59,318 nt of DNA from Anaerolineales bacterium. GTDB lineage: Bacteria > Chloroflexota > Anaerolineae > Anaerolineales > Villigracilaceae. Below are positions 23,935-31,675 of this stretch, piece by piece. The position numbers were made by a program, and so were the translations under genes. Under the pieces are notes generated by a model. The model was not told the DNA's origin. It ran no database searches and was given only the letters and a program-made list of their open reading frames with translations. Numbering within the stretch: position 1 is the first letter of the stretch; each line of letters begins with the position of its first letter. The DNA is taken from the NCBI GenBank assembly GCA_013360875.1, contig JABWAU010000007.1, forward strand, positions 1 to 59,318. The letters are read 5' to 3'.

Positions 23935-25413
23935 TCATTTCAATTTGACGGGGATGGCGTTCTCGATGTCCCGGCAGCCTTCCGCCTGGCAGGTCTTCAA
24001 TTGTTCGAGCCACGAATTCAGATTGGATAAGGTCTCGGGGCGCATTTCGGCGGCGAGGTTTTGTCTTTCGTAGGGATCGGCGGCCAGGTCGTAGAATTCA
24101 ATCGTCCCATCGAAATATTCCACGTACAGATAAGTCTCGGTCCTGATGCTCCTGAAGATGAGCGCGCGGGATTCGCGGTTTGTGTATCCCGCCTCGACCA
24201 ACAGCGCGTTGCGCCAATCCAACGCGGGCGCGCCCTGAGATTGCAACAACGGAAGAATGGACCTGCCGTCCACGAATTCGGCGGTCTTTGCCCCGGCGAT
24301 CTCCGCAATGGTTGGGGCGAGGTCAATGTTGGCGGCTAACTGCGTGACGATGGTGTTTGGCGCGATGCCCGGCCCGCGCGCGTAGAACGGCACGTTGACG
24401 TCTTCAATGTAGGGCAAGCCTTTTCCGCCGGAGAAGTTATGTTCCCCCAAATGAAAGCCGTTGTCGGAGGTGAAAATGATATAAGTGTTTTCCAGTTGCC
24501 CGGTCTGTTCGAGCGTCCGGACGATCTCGAGGATCATCTCATCCACTGCCAGCAGAGTTTCGGCGCGGTTCCTGAAGAATCTGTTGGCGTCGAACGCGTC
24601 GAATTCCTCGCCGGGAACCGTCGCAATGTCGAGCACGACCGCTGGTTTTTCGTTGACGTCCTCGGTTAGAAAGGAGGGTTTTTGAGGATATTCCAAATCC
24701 GCCAGGAGACCTTCGTGGCGGGGCGCCGGAATGCTCGGTCCGTGCGGCGCGGTGGTCGAGATCAACAGGAAGAACGGAGAACGAGCCTCCAGGTTTTTTT
24801 CGATGAAACTGACGGATCTTTGCCGCAGCACGTCGGTGCTGTACTCCTCCGGCGAATAACCGTACTCGACCAGTTCGCCGTTTTCGTTCATGGTGTAGTT
24901 GAAGTAATACCCTCCCTCGTCGTTTTCAGGTCCGTGATGGAAGAAGGCGTGCCAGTCCGACCAGCCGGGGGGTACGTAATTGTTGCCGGCCGTGATCGGG
25001 TATCCGTTCATGTACTTTCCCATCAGCGCGGTTTCATACCCAGCCCTGCTTAACCATACGGCGATTGTTTCCTCCTCCATGCCGTTGCGAAAGAAATTCC
25101 TGAACCCCGGAGTGTTTTCGAGAATGTTCGTATTGTGCGGGTACTGTCCGCGAATCATGGAGGAGCGCGACGGACAGCATAAAGGGGATGTGACAAAGTA
25201 ATTTGTGAACGTGACGCCCTGCCGGGCGATCAGTTCCTGCGTATGTTCCATCTGCGGCGCGAGGCTGAAATCCATGTCGTCGGTCAGGATGAGGATGACA
25301 TTCGGCTTTCCCCTGCCGCTGGACGCTCCCAAAGCGGAGCAGGACGACCCCGCGATGAGCGAGGCGAGAATGACGAGGGTCAACACGTTCCAGATTTTCG
25401 TTTTATGTTTCAT
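23935..25413 (-). CDS. Exported sulfatase 1
   Basis: This type I sulfatase has 492 residues and a signal peptide (IWNVLTLVILASLIAGSSC). The formylglycine motif is SPLCCPSRSSMIRG, with the second Cys of CCPSR modified to formylglycine by FGE. Metal-binding acids are in LILTDDMD and FTSDNGFHLGEHN; KGLPYIEDVNVP supplies the later Lys region. The C-terminal strand-rich domain has the usual DLAADPYERQNLA stretch and a Cys pair (TCQAEGC). Start ATG 25413 follows AAGGAAC; a TTG precedes it. The substrate may be a sulfated polysaccharide or other organosulfate. It lies 22 nt from a close paralogue, so the pair arose by tandem duplication and is cotranscribed. Confidence 0.92.
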   Translation of the reverse strand: MKHKTKIWNVLTLVILASLIAGSSCSALGASSGRGKPNVILILTDDMDFSLAPQMEHTQELIARQGVTFTNYFVTSPLCCPSRSSMIRGQYPHNTNILENTPGFRNFFRNGMEEETIAVWLSRAGYETALMGKYMNGYPITAGNNYVPPGWSDWHAFFHHGPENDEGGYYFNYTMNENGELVEYGYSPEEYSTDVLRQRSVSFIEKNLEARSPFFLLISTTAPHGPSIPAPRHEGLLADLEYPQKPSFLTEDVNEKPAVVLDIATVPGEEFDAFDANRFFRNRAETLLAVDEMILEIVRTLEQTGQLENTYIIFTSDNGFHLGEHNFSGGKGLPYIEDVNVPFYARGPGIAPNTIVTQLAANIDLAPTIAEIAGAKTAEFVDGRSILPLLQSQGAPALDWRNALLVEAGYTNRESRALIFRSIRTETYLYVEYFDGTIEFYDLAADPYERQNLAAEMRPETLSNLNSWLEQLKTCQAEGCRDIENAIPVKLK

Positions 25414-25435
25414 CAAAAGAGTTCCTTGTTGTTTT

Positions 25436-26902
25436 TTACTCGAATACGTCCGGCAGAGCCATTTCAGCCGCGCGGCATCCCTCCGCCTGGCAGGCGCTTA
25501 ATTGTTCCAGCCAGGTATGAAGCAGGGACAGGGTCTTCGCATCGAGTCCGTTGGCAAGATTATCCATTTGATAAGGATCGGCAGACAGGTCGTAGAACTC
25601 CAGCTCGCCGGATTCATATTCCACGTAGGTAAACCGTTCGGCGCGGATGCCGCGGTAGGCGATGACGTGCGATTCCCGGTCGAGATAACCTGTTTCGAGC
25701 AACAGACCCTTTCGCCAGTCTGCATCCTCCCCCGGCTCCCCATGAAGGAACGGGACGAGGGAACGCCCATCCACGAATTCGGCGGATCGCGCGCCAGCCA
25801 GTTCGGCGATGGTCGGGGCGATGTCAATGTTCGCGGTCAACTGCGTGACCACTGCCCCGGGCTGGATGCCGGGACCCCTCACCAAAAGCGGGACGCGTAT
25901 ATCCTCCTCGTATGGCAGCATCTTGCCGGAAGGCAGGCTGTGTTCGCCCATGTGAAAGCCGTTGTCCGACGTGAAGAAAATGTACGTGTTCTTCAACTGC
26001 CCGTTTTGCTCCAGCAGTCGAACGAGGTCAGCCACCATCTCATCCACCGCCTGCATGGATCGGACGCGCCGCGTAAAGAGGTAATCCGCCTCCTCGTTTT
26101 CGATGATGCCGCCGGTCCGGCTGAGTTCGCGGATGATGAACGGCTTGTCGGAGATGTCCTCCTCGTGGAAGGAGGGGCTTTTCGGGTACGTCAGATCAGC
26201 ATAAAGTCCCGCGTGACGCGGGGCAGGCTCGCTCGGTCCGTGAGGCGCATAGGGAGAGATGAAGAGGAAGAACGGAGAACGCTTGCGGAGGCTTCTTTCC
26301 ACGAACTCGATCGCCCGGTCTCGTAAAACGTCCGTGTTGTAGTCTTCATCCTTTTTGCCGTACGTGACCAGCCTGCCGTTCTCGTTCAAAGTGTACCCGT
26401 AATAAAAATCGGGCGAAACGTGATAGAGAAGGACGCGCCAATCCGACCAGCCCGGCGGCACATAGGACCTTTTGACTCCGGCGGGATACAGGTTCAAATA
26501 TTTTCCCATGTACGAGTTTTTATAGCCTGCTTTTTTCATCCACACGGCGATCGTATCCTCGTCGTTGCCGTTGCGATAAAACTGCTCGAAGCCGGGCGAG
26601 TTTTCGAGGATGCCCGTGTTGTGGGGATATTGCCCGCGCAGGGTGGAGGCGCGCGAGGGACAACACGCCGAGGAGGTCACAAAATAATTCGTAAACGTTG
26701 CGCCCTCCTGTCCGATGAGCCGGTTCGTATTTTCCATGTAGGGAAGCAGGGCGTAATCCATGTCGTCCGCCAGGATGAAAATGATATTGGGCGGCGGGTC
26801 TGCCAGCCTTTCCGATCTTTGTACGCCGTAAATCGCCCCCGCGATCAGGATGAGGAGAAGGACAAGGACTGCGCCAATCAATTTGACGTTTCTGTTTGTC
26901 AT
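25436..26902 (-). CDS. Membrane-anchored or exported sulfatase 2
   Basis: This 488-residue paralogue of the downstream sulfatase has a single N-terminal helix (KLIGAVLVLLLILIAGAIYGV) that looks like an uncleaved anchor. It has IIFILADDMDYALLPYMEN, the formylglycine motif SSACCPSRASTLRGQYPHNT, FFTSDNGFHMGEHSLPSGK and the DLSADPYQMDNLA C-terminal strand, plus the matching Cys pair (SACQAEGC). The two proteins align along their whole length. First gene of the minus-strand pair. ATG at 26902. No sulfatase-maturing (FGE) gene lies in this window. Confidence 0.92.
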   Translation of the reverse strand: MTNRNVKLIGAVLVLLLILIAGAIYGVQRSERLADPPPNIIFILADDMDYALLPYMENTNRLIGQEGATFTNYFVTSSACCPSRASTLRGQYPHNTGILENSPGFEQFYRNGNDEDTIAVWMKKAGYKNSYMGKYLNLYPAGVKRSYVPPGWSDWRVLLYHVSPDFYYGYTLNENGRLVTYGKKDEDYNTDVLRDRAIEFVERSLRKRSPFFLFISPYAPHGPSEPAPRHAGLYADLTYPKSPSFHEEDISDKPFIIRELSRTGGIIENEEADYLFTRRVRSMQAVDEMVADLVRLLEQNGQLKNTYIFFTSDNGFHMGEHSLPSGKMLPYEEDIRVPLLVRGPGIQPGAVVTQLTANIDIAPTIAELAGARSAEFVDGRSLVPFLHGEPGEDADWRKGLLLETGYLDRESHVIAYRGIRAERFTYVEYESGELEFYDLSADPYQMDNLANGLDAKTLSLLHTWLEQLSACQAEGCRAAEMALPDVFE

Positions 26903-27112
26903 GCGAAGATTGCTCGTATTTGTTGATGTCCAGTTCGAAACTGGCGGGAAGCCCTGTCATGGGCGGGGTATTTATATCATCGTTCCATCAAACCTGTGAA
27001 CCTCCCGGAACCCGCGCCGCCTTCTGGTAGCCGTTGGGTACCATGCCTCCTCCTGTGGGGAACCTTTTCATGCGGACCTTCGTCACTCCTCCGCACAATC
27101 TGGAGGCGCAAT

Positions 27113-28066
27113 ATGAAACTCACGACCAACTCGATCCTTATCCTCTCCGGCATTCTTGCCTTTACGATCATGGCTTGTTTTCCCATGACCATGCTTGTCA
27201 TGCCGTTGCTCAAGCCGGAGCAGCCCGCCTCGGACGATCCCGTCGCGACGCTTCAGGTCATCGTCGAGCAGACCGTTCAGGCGATGACGCAGAACGCGCC
27301 CACGCAAACGCCCATCCCGCTGACAGCGACTCCGCTTCCTCCCACATTCACGCCTGTTCCACCGACCAACACGCCTCTTCCCACACCGACGGCTGTTTCG
27401 TACTGCGACTGGGTCGCGTTCGTCCAGGACGTGACCGTCCCCGACGGCGCGCACTTCACGGCTGGCGAGACCTTCACAAAGACCTGGCGCTTGAGGAACC
27501 GCGGCACCTGCACATGGACGCCGGACTACATGCTGGTCTTCGTGCGCGGCGACCGGATGAGCGATACGACCGCCGTCCACCTGCCCGGTTATGTATCCCC
27601 CGGTCAGAGCGTGGATGTGTCCGTCACGTTGACGGCTCCTGATAAGCGCGGCGCCTTCACCGGCTACTGGATGCTGCGCAATCCGTCCGGTGTGCTGTTC
27701 GGGTTTGGCAACAACGCCAACCAGGCTTTCTACGTGACGATCAAGGTGGATGAACTCGCGCACGGCGAGGTAACCGGGACCTTCCACTATCCCAGCGAGT
27801 TCAACCCGCTGCTGACGCTGTACTTTGAAAACGCGGCAACCGGAGAGATCATCCAGTTCTCCATTCCTGAGAGCAACCCCAATTACAGGGTCCTGCTTCC
27901 GAACGGAAGGTACTATGCCTACGCCTGGGCTCCCGGCTATAACCTGCAGGGCGCGTACGTCCACTCCGACCTGACGATGAAATCGTTCGTCGTCAAGGGC
28001 GGGCAGGTCACCAGCGGCATCAACCTCACGGACTGGAGTCCCCACCCTCACAGCCGCGGCGACTAG
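27113..28066 (+). CDS. Lipoprotein with NBR1-type Ig-like domain
   Basis: The 317-residue protein starts after an excellent CTGGAGGCGC ribosome site. A signal sequence ends in a lipobox-like IMAC (Cys 22), followed by a helical stretch and a Thr/Pro linker of repeated TPTPT-type words (about 60-95). The Ig-like domain found next to BRCA1 (NBR1-Ig) follows at about 100-215, with the classic AGETFTKTWRLRNRGTCTWTPDY start and the GYWMLRNPSG end. The last 100 residues (EVTGTFHYPSEF onward) are strand-rich with a carboxypeptidase-regulatory-like look. Such lipoproteins are frequent in Chloroflexota and probably bind surface partners. It ends in a textbook terminator. Confidence 0.85.
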   Translation: MKLTTNSILILSGILAFTIMACFPMTMLVMPLLKPEQPASDDPVATLQVIVEQTVQAMTQNAPTQTPIPLTATPLPPTFTPVPPTNTPLPTPTAVSYCDWVAFVQDVTVPDGAHFTAGETFTKTWRLRNRGTCTWTPDYMLVFVRGDRMSDTTAVHLPGYVSPGQSVDVSVTLTAPDKRGAFTGYWMLRNPSGVLFGFGNNANQAFYVTIKVDELAHGEVTGTFHYPSEFNPLLTLYFENAATGEIIQFSIPESNPNYRVLLPNGRYYAYAWAPGYNLQGAYVHSDLTMKSFVVKGGQVTSGINLTDWSPHPHSRGD

Positions 28067-28069
28067 AAC

Positions 28070-28105
28070 AACAGGGCGATCCGAAAGGATCGCCCTGTTT
28101 TATTT
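28070..28105 (+). terminator. Terminator after the NBR1-Ig lipoprotein
   Basis: Perfect stem AACAGGGCGATCC, loop GAAA, GGATCGCCCTGTT, followed by TTATTTC. Confidence 0.9.
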
Positions 28106-28197
28106 CATCATCCTCGCCGCGCGCCTCCGATCTCCACCGCGAAATTCGTCCCCCGATCCCATGGATAGACCTGACTCATCGAAGCGAAATACAATCC
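28106..28197 (-). repeat. Direct repeat of the oxidoreductase 3' end, outer copy
   Basis: This 92-bp noncoding segment repeats 28915-29007, which encodes the C-terminal part of the FAD oxidoreductase. Only one substitution and one single-base indel separate the copies. Together they bracket the VapC/antitoxin pair (28210-28872). Confidence 0.9.
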
Positions 28198-28209
28198 ATC
28201 AGTTTCAAA

Positions 28210-28602
28210 TTACCAGACCACATCCACCAATCCTGATTCCCGGATTGTCTTGTCGAAAGTAATCAACGTTGCCTCGTGTTCGATTGCCGCCGCAACGATG
28301 ATGCGGTCGTGCATTTCGGGGATTGCAGTCAGGTTACGCAATTGCAGGGCGGTCTCATAGTCGAAATCCACAAAATCTATGTTGGGGCTGTTTTGAATTG
28401 CAAAGAGGATTTTTTCCAGGTCGGCTTGAACAGGCTTATTCTCGATCGTGAATATCAACTCGGCGAGAACCATCACAGGAATGAGCAATCTTGATTCCCC
28501 ATTCGCCGCCTCCTCGAAAGCCCGCCGCGCCTCTTTTCCCAATTTGCCTGGCTTGTGAAACGCCCAAAGCAGGCTGTGAGTATCAACCATGTAGGTGGTC
28601 AT
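28210..28602 (-). CDS. vapC: PIN-domain toxin, VapC family
   Basis: The 130-residue PIN ribonuclease has all four acids: Asp7 in MVDTHSLLWAF, Glu48 in VMVLAELIF, Asp99 in PEMHDRIIVAAA and Asp117 in LITFDKTI. Such toxins cut tRNA or rRNA when freed from their antitoxin. The antitoxin gene ends 9 nt upstream, so the order is antitoxin then toxin, as usual. It lies within a cassette flanked by 92-bp direct repeats, which suggests recent insertion. Confidence 0.92.
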   Translation of the reverse strand: MTTYMVDTHSLLWAFHKPGKLGKEARRAFEEAANGESRLLIPVMVLAELIFTIENKPVQADLEKILFAIQNSPNIDFVDFDYETALQLRNLTAIPEMHDRIIVAAAIEHEATLITFDKTIRESGLVDVVW

Positions 28603-28611
28603 TGCGCCTGC

Positions 28612-28872
28612 TTATTTGATCGTTTTTGCAAGTCTCTTTATTTTTGCAGTTGAGCGTCTCCGCGTACTGATCAACGCCTTTTCGAGCGCGGAAGATTCCT
28701 TTTCGGATAGGTTTTCCCACATACCGATAAGAGAGGCAAAAGACGTTTTCCGTTTCGAGGATCGTGTCGCTTTGACTCTGATCTCAACCACGCTATGCTC
28801 CGGCAGGTTCAATTTTTTTCTGGGCTTCAAGACGCCCTTTTCATATACCGCTTGAGTCGTAAAGGTTTCCAT
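28612..28872 (-). CDS. Antitoxin of the AF2212/DUF104 type
   Basis: The 86-residue protein begins with a compact DNA-binding/strand domain (AVYEKGVLKPRKKLNLPEHS, then VVEIRV), which is the AF2212-like (PF01954) antitoxin signature. A second half (SFASLIGMWENLSEKESSALEKAL) should wrap the toxin. It is the typical partner of PIN toxins. It precedes VapC by 9 nt, and its start lies 24 bp downstream of the end of the FAD oxidoreductase gene, close to the inner direct repeat. Confidence 0.88.
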   Translation of the reverse strand: METFTTQAVYEKGVLKPRKKLNLPEHSVVEIRVKATRSSKRKTSFASLIGMWENLSEKESSALEKALISTRRRSTAKIKRLAKTIK

Positions 28873-28896
28873 AACAGCCTCCGCCGTTATTATACG

Positions 28897-30189
28897 CTAC
28901 TGCTGACTGCCCAACATCATCCTCGCCGCGCGCCTCCCGATCTCCACCGCAAAATTCGTCCCCCGATCCCATGGATAGACCTGACTCATCGAAGCGAAAT
29001 ACAATCCTTCAATTGGCGTCTGAATCGCAGGGATATTCCTCGAATGATTCACCAGCGGCACGGGCTGGGCGTAATTCGTCCGGTTCACCCAGACCTTCTT
29101 CACCCAATCCCGTTCGAACGCGGGATTGAATTTTTTAAAGGCAGGCAGGAAACGCTCCAGCAATTCCTCGTCGCTCAACGAAAAATACTCGTGCCCCGCC
29201 TCCAGATAATCTCCCGCGTACACGAGATGGTCGCCGCCGAAATGTTCCCTCGAAACAAAATTCGTATGCTCCACCAGCGCCAGAAACGGATAGCCCGCCT
29301 CCTTCGGCAGGTTGAACCAGTAATACCCTTCCCGCGATAATTGATGTTTCAACGACAACACCATTACCACCGCGCCCATGGACTTCAACTCGAGCAATCC
29401 CTTGAGATAATTTTCTGGAAGACCCGGACACATCCTCGCCATCAGATTCGGGGACGTGGTGACGAGGACTTGATCGAACGATTCGGATTTCCCCTCGCTT
29501 CGCACTGACAATTGAACCTGTTCCCGTTGAATGGACTCGACTCTCACCCCCAGCCGAATCTCCACACCCATCCCGCGCAGTTTCTCCGCGAACATGTCGG
29601 CGAATCGCTGAAAGCCTCCCTCGAACGTGCCGAGGCGCGTCGTCCGCGCCTTGATGCGCGCCCACATCCACGCCATGTTGACGTCTTTGTAATACGGACC
29701 GAACTTCCCGATCAGTAACGGCTTCCACATCTGCTCGTAGACGCGTTTACCCGCGTATTTGCACATCCATTCGTCGGCGGTGAATTGTTCGAGGGCTTTC
29801 CAGTTGTTCGTTAAACGGAGGAATAATCCGACGAAGCCAAAGCGAATTTTATCGAGACCAAACCCAAGTCCCGGAAAGAGAAGCGCCTTGAGGATCGAGT
29901 CGAAGGGATAAAATTTTCCGTCGTGATACATCACGGTCAGTGGACGAGGAAACATCACTTTGTCCATCCAGCCCAATTCCTCGATCAACGCGAGCATGTG
30001 CTTGTCGGATGCAAACCAGTGATGATAGAACTTCTCCACCGACCAGTCCCAATACGGCTCTTTGAATCCGCTTGCCAGCCCGCCCACGTATTCTGCGGAT
30101 TCGTAAATGGTCACCTCGTGCTCTGCTTTTCTCAAATCGTACGCGGCTGCCATGCCTCCAAACCCCGCGCCGATGATGGCGATTTTCAT
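28897..30189 (-). CDS. FAD-dependent amine-oxidase-type oxidoreductase
   Basis: The 430-residue flavoprotein has an N-terminal dinucleotide motif IIGAGFGGMAAAYDL (GxGxxG at 7-12) with the following acid at the end of strand 2 (IYESAEYVGG). It continues with RFADMFAEKLRGMGVEIRLG (substrate-domain helix) and ends with EGLYFASMSQVYPWDRGTNFAVEIGR, the C-terminal FAD loop. The overall layout fits protoporphyrinogen-oxidase/phytoene-desaturase-like amine oxidases; GKFGPYYKDVN is also reminiscent of UDP-galactopyranose mutase-like proteins. The substrate is unknown; an isoprenoid or sugar substrate is only a guess. Its 3' 93 bp are duplicated beyond the toxin-antitoxin cassette. Confidence 0.85.
   Translation of the reverse strand: MKIAIIGAGFGGMAAAYDLRKAEHEVTIYESAEYVGGLASGFKEPYWDWSVEKFYHHWFASDKHMLALIEELGWMDKVMFPRPLTVMYHDGKFYPFDSILKALLFPGLGFGLDKIRFGFVGLFLRLTNNWKALEQFTADEWMCKYAGKRVYEQMWKPLLIGKFGPYYKDVNMAWMWARIKARTTRLGTFEGGFQRFADMFAEKLRGMGVEIRLGVRVESIQREQVQLSVRSEGKSESFDQVLVTTSPNLMARMCPGLPENYLKGLLELKSMGAVVMVLSLKHQLSREGYYWFNLPKEAGYPFLALVEHTNFVSREHFGGDHLVYAGDYLEAGHEYFSLSDEELLERFLPAFKKFNPAFERDWVKKVWVNRTNYAQPVPLVNHSRNIPAIQTPIEGLYFASMSQVYPWDRGTNFAVEIGRRAARMMLGSQQ
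28915..29007 (-). repeat. Direct repeat of the oxidoreductase 3' end, inner (coding) copy
   Basis: The coding original of the 92-bp repeat at 28106-28197. The gene remains whole after the presumed insertion, as with elements that rebuild the 3' end of their target. Confidence 0.9.
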
Positions 30190-30208
30190 GTACTCTCCAA
30201 GTGAATAC

Positions 30209-30261
30209 CGTCCCGAAGGTTTGAATCACTCAACACTGACATTCAAGAAACCTTCGGGACG
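30209..30261. repeat. CGTCCCGAAGG inverted repeat, copy 2
   Basis: CGTCCCGAAGGTTT and AAACCTTCGGGACG arms, with GAAT/ATTC continuing inward. Between the response regulator stop and the oxidoreductase start on the minus strand. Confidence 0.85.
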
Positions 30262-30274
30262 TTCCAGGTCAAAA

Positions 30275-30925
30275 TTATTTGCTTCTCTTCTCGATCATTT
30301 CCGCAAGGAGTTTGAGCCTGCCCCACTTCTGGCGGACGATGTAGATCATCGCCAGGTTTTGCAGCCAGCGCATCTCGCACTTCGGATTCTCCGCCAGTTG
30401 CTCGAAGACATCTATGGCTTTGTCGTCGGTGCGGCGGGATTTGGCATACTCCACCGCCAACTGGACGAGGTAGGCTTCGCGTTGTTTTTGAAGTTGCGCG
30501 GTCTGCGCCAGGTTTATCCGCGTTTGCCCGATGCGTTCCCTGACCCTGGCGACGGCTGTCTCCAACTCCTCCACGGTGAAAGGCTTGATAAGGTATTCCT
30601 GCACGCCGATGGACATGGCGGTTTGCAGGGTGGTCGCGTCCTTTTCGGCGGAGATGATCACGCAGCCGGTGTCGGGACGGATCTTCAGGATCTCCCGGTA
30701 GGCGGTCAAGCCGTCCATTTCGGGCATGTTGATGTCGAGGAGGACGATGTCAGGATGATGTTCTTTTGCAAGTTGAACAGCCTGTACTCCGTTGGAGGCG
30801 ATGGCGACCACTTCCAGGTCGTCTATGGTTGCCAGCATCAGGCGGGTATTGCGGCGCGTTTCCTGAACGTCGTCGGCGATAAGCGCCCTCATTTTCCTGT
30901 TTGGATGTCCTACGGGCTGTGTCAT
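30275..30925 (-). CDS. Response regulator with TPR-like output
   Basis: The 216-residue protein has a complete receiver domain: acidic pair Asp18-Asp19 (ALIADDVQ), phospho-acceptor Asp64 (IVLLDINMPEMDG), the Thr/Ser switch (VIISAEKDA) and Lys114 (YLIKPF). The C-terminal 90 residues are helical (AYLVQLAVEYAKSRRTDDKA, AMIYIVRQKWGRL) and look like two or three TPR-type hairpins, not a DNA-binding output. It therefore probably acts through protein contacts. No kinase is adjacent; cytoplasmic GAF/PAS kinases elsewhere in the window are candidates. ATG at 30925 follows AAGGTG; ATG 30892 is also possible. Confidence 0.88.
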   Translation of the reverse strand: MTQPVGHPNRKMRALIADDVQETRRNTRLMLATIDDLEVVAIASNGVQAVQLAKEHHPDIVLLDINMPEMDGLTAYREILKIRPDTGCVIISAEKDATTLQTAMSIGVQEYLIKPFTVEELETAVARVRERIGQTRINLAQTAQLQKQREAYLVQLAVEYAKSRRTDDKAIDVFEQLAENPKCEMRWLQNLAMIYIVRQKWGRLKLLAEMIEKRSK

Positions 30926-30970
30926 TTGGACACCTTGCCTTTTCCTGAATAAACGCTCCTCATCCGATTA

Positions 30971-31062
30971 TCAGTAGATCACGAAAGCGCGTATTAGGCG
31001 GTCTCTACCGCCGTATTTGCGCCGGAGGGCGCAAATTACGCGCTGTTTTCGTGAAGTACTGA
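30971..31062. repeat. Three-way-junction repeat, copy C
   Basis: A 92-bp element: outer arms TCAGTAGATCACGAAA...GCGCGTA pair with TACGCGC...TTTTCGTGAAGTACTGA; inside are hairpins GGCGGTCTCTACCGCC and TTTGCGCCGGAGGGCGCAAA. It is the best-preserved member of the family and occupies a third of the 303-bp gap between the response regulator and the 148-residue protein. The rest of the gap (31063-31228) has only short GC-rich inverted repeats such as GGGGTCCCCG. Confidence 0.8.
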
Positions 31063-31228
31063 TTATCGCCCAAGTATAACCCAGGTCAGTTTGCGCGCCT
31101 GCGACTTGACGCCTGCCTCTGGAGGGTGTGTGATAATCGCAATGATCGGGCGGCTCAGGGACCTGCCGGCACACCACCGGCGGCTGAACTGGGCGGAAAC
31201 CCCAACGGGGACCCCGATCTGTTTGTTT

Positions 31229-31675
31229 TTAATACTCCGACAATATCTCATCAACCGTGATTGCCTTGTTGGCATTTTCTGCTTTCTTATAGACCGCAAT
31301 CGCCCTGGAATGAGCGCCTGATTTCTTGCCAATGGAGGCGAAACGGATTCTGGTTGAGTCGAATTTAATCCCTTTGCGGCGAAGCATGTTTAGAAGATAT
31401 AATTTTATGTCCGCACCCCAGCCGGGATATTCCATGTCAATCACAATTTCGGATAATCGGGAGATGTGATCTTTCAGCAGCAAATACAACCCTGCTGCAA
31501 ACAGTTTTGAATACATAAATCTCCCTGACCGCCCGTGTTTTCTTAGTGTCTCAAGGCATTTCCGCTTGACCGTTGCAGGAATCAGAATGGCATAATCCCA
31601 TCCATTCGAAAACGCCAGCACCGTAGGGACTCTGGTATCGCCGGTCTTCCCGCTCTGATCCACCTCAACTCTCAT
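31229..31675 (-). CDS. Unrecognised 148-residue protein, possibly RNase H-like
   Basis: I do not recognise the family with confidence. The start at 31675 lies inside the end of the flippase-like gene (11-nt overlap), so it is translated from the same mRNA. The N terminus reads VEVDQSGKTGDTRVPTVLAFSNG and DYAILIP, a run of strands with an acidic residue (Asp5) at the end of strand 1; later EIVIDMEYPGWG gives a second acid at a strand end, and RFASIGKKSGAHSRA follows. This order resembles RNase H-fold proteins of DUF3800 type. Alternative starts up to 31729 exist. Evidence is weak beyond the open frame and coupling. Confidence 0.5.
   Translation of the reverse strand: MRVEVDQSGKTGDTRVPTVLAFSNGWDYAILIPATVKRKCLETLRKHGRSGRFMYSKLFAAGLYLLLKDHISRLSEIVIDMEYPGWGADIKLYLLNMLRRKGIKFDSTRIRFASIGKKSGAHSRAIAVYKKAENANKAITVDEILSEY

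Noticed and set aside
27000-27112. Possible riboswitch before the NBR1-Ig gene (GGTAGCCGTTGGGTACC hairpin)
   Set aside because: The hairpin faintly recalls part of the cyclic-di-GMP class I aptamer, but the invariant GCAAAGCC and partner stems are missing.
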